From Gammaproteobacteria bacterium (lineage in GTDB: Bacteria; Pseudomonadota; Gammaproteobacteria; Eutrophobiales; Eutrophobiaceae): DNA of 5,314 nucleotides. Shown piece after piece: positions 5,231-5,314 of this stretch. The notes beneath the pieces were generated by a model. The model ran no database searches. It had not been told where the DNA came from and was given only the letters and a program-made list of their open reading frames with translations. How positions within the stretch are numbered: the first letter of the stretch is position 1; each line of letters starts with the position of its first letter. Where the stretch lies: the NCBI GenBank assembly GCA_009843675.1, contig VYCZ01000105.1:1-5314 (forward strand), read 5' to 3'. The translations under genes and the position numbers were made by a program.

Positions 5231-5314
5231 CTGTCCTTGTTGCTGGCATTGTCAATATCAATTCCTACAATCCTGCCTTCCGGGTCATAGTCCAGCTCTA
5301 TTCCTGCGGAGATT
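5164..5314 (-). CDS. DUF2283 family protein, 3' part (start outside window)
   Basis: Read on the minus strand from the right edge, the frame gives ISAGIE, then LDYDPEGRIVGIDIDNASNK, and ends at a stop at 5164-5166. The LDYDxEGxxVGIxIxxAS pattern is the hallmark C-terminal half of the small DUF2283 family, whose members are usually about 65-90 residues and often lie near putative toxin-antitoxin-like partners (family knowledge; function unproven). After NASNK (codon at 5236-5238) the frame continues for 23 codons, DSQAAV onward, antisense to the RTX 3' end, and no longer looks like the family. The gene therefore converges on and overlaps the RTX gene by 67 bases, or it is a 3'-truncated remnant. 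The N-terminal half and start codon are not in the window. No terminator is seen between the two convergent genes. Confidence 0.65.
   Translation of the reverse strand, partial: ISAGIELDYDPEGRIVGIDIDNASNKDSQAAVTGSGSIKNMKCVLTRSA

Noticed and set aside
5204..5286. 9-bp inverted repeat GACCCGGAA / TTCCGGGTC around the RTX and DUF2283 ends
   Set aside because: The 65-base loop is long, and both arms encode Asp-Pro-Glu in their own genes. GACCCGGAA also occurs in the SDR gene and near the end of the PPC domain, so it reflects codon use for a common tripeptide.

Overview
The window looks like chromosomal DNA of a moderately GC-rich proteobacterium. The tRNA-Ser resembles beta/gammaproteobacterial ones, the protein families are common in free-living (often marine) Gammaproteobacteria, and one protein carries a type I secretion (RTX) C-terminus. 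This placement is inference; no taxonomic marker is complete enough to name a genus.

Left part (1-2444, all + strand): the 3' end of serA (D-3-phosphoglycerate dehydrogenase, ASB plus ACT regulatory domains), a DUF1015 gene starting 5 bases after the serA stop, and 26 bases further a classical SDR oxidoreductase. The tight spacing suggests one operon built around the first step of serine biosynthesis.

Middle part (2445-3234): a tRNA-Ser(CGA) gene with a UUCG-capped variable arm, no encoded CCA and a T7 tract right after the acceptor stem. A DJ-1/PfpI protein of the isonitrile hydratase-like type follows, with its start codon only 24 bases after the tRNA.

Right part (3235-5314): a 109-base intergenic stretch with a tandem direct repeat and a possible -10 box. 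It is followed by a large acidic calcium-binding RTX protein made of a PPC domain, four RTX blocks separated by three unusual hydrophobic/acidic insertions, and a type I secretion signal. At the right edge, on the minus strand, is the 3' part of a DUF2283 gene. Its family-like sequence ends about where the RTX gene stops, and its frame then runs antisense into the RTX 3' end.

The best candidate for something undescribed is the architecture of the RTX protein: RTX blocks ending in a near-identical junction motif, each followed by an insertion with a hydrophobic-acidic-hydrophobic layout, in a protein with no visible catalytic domain. No secretion transporter, mobile-element gene or CRISPR array is visible.
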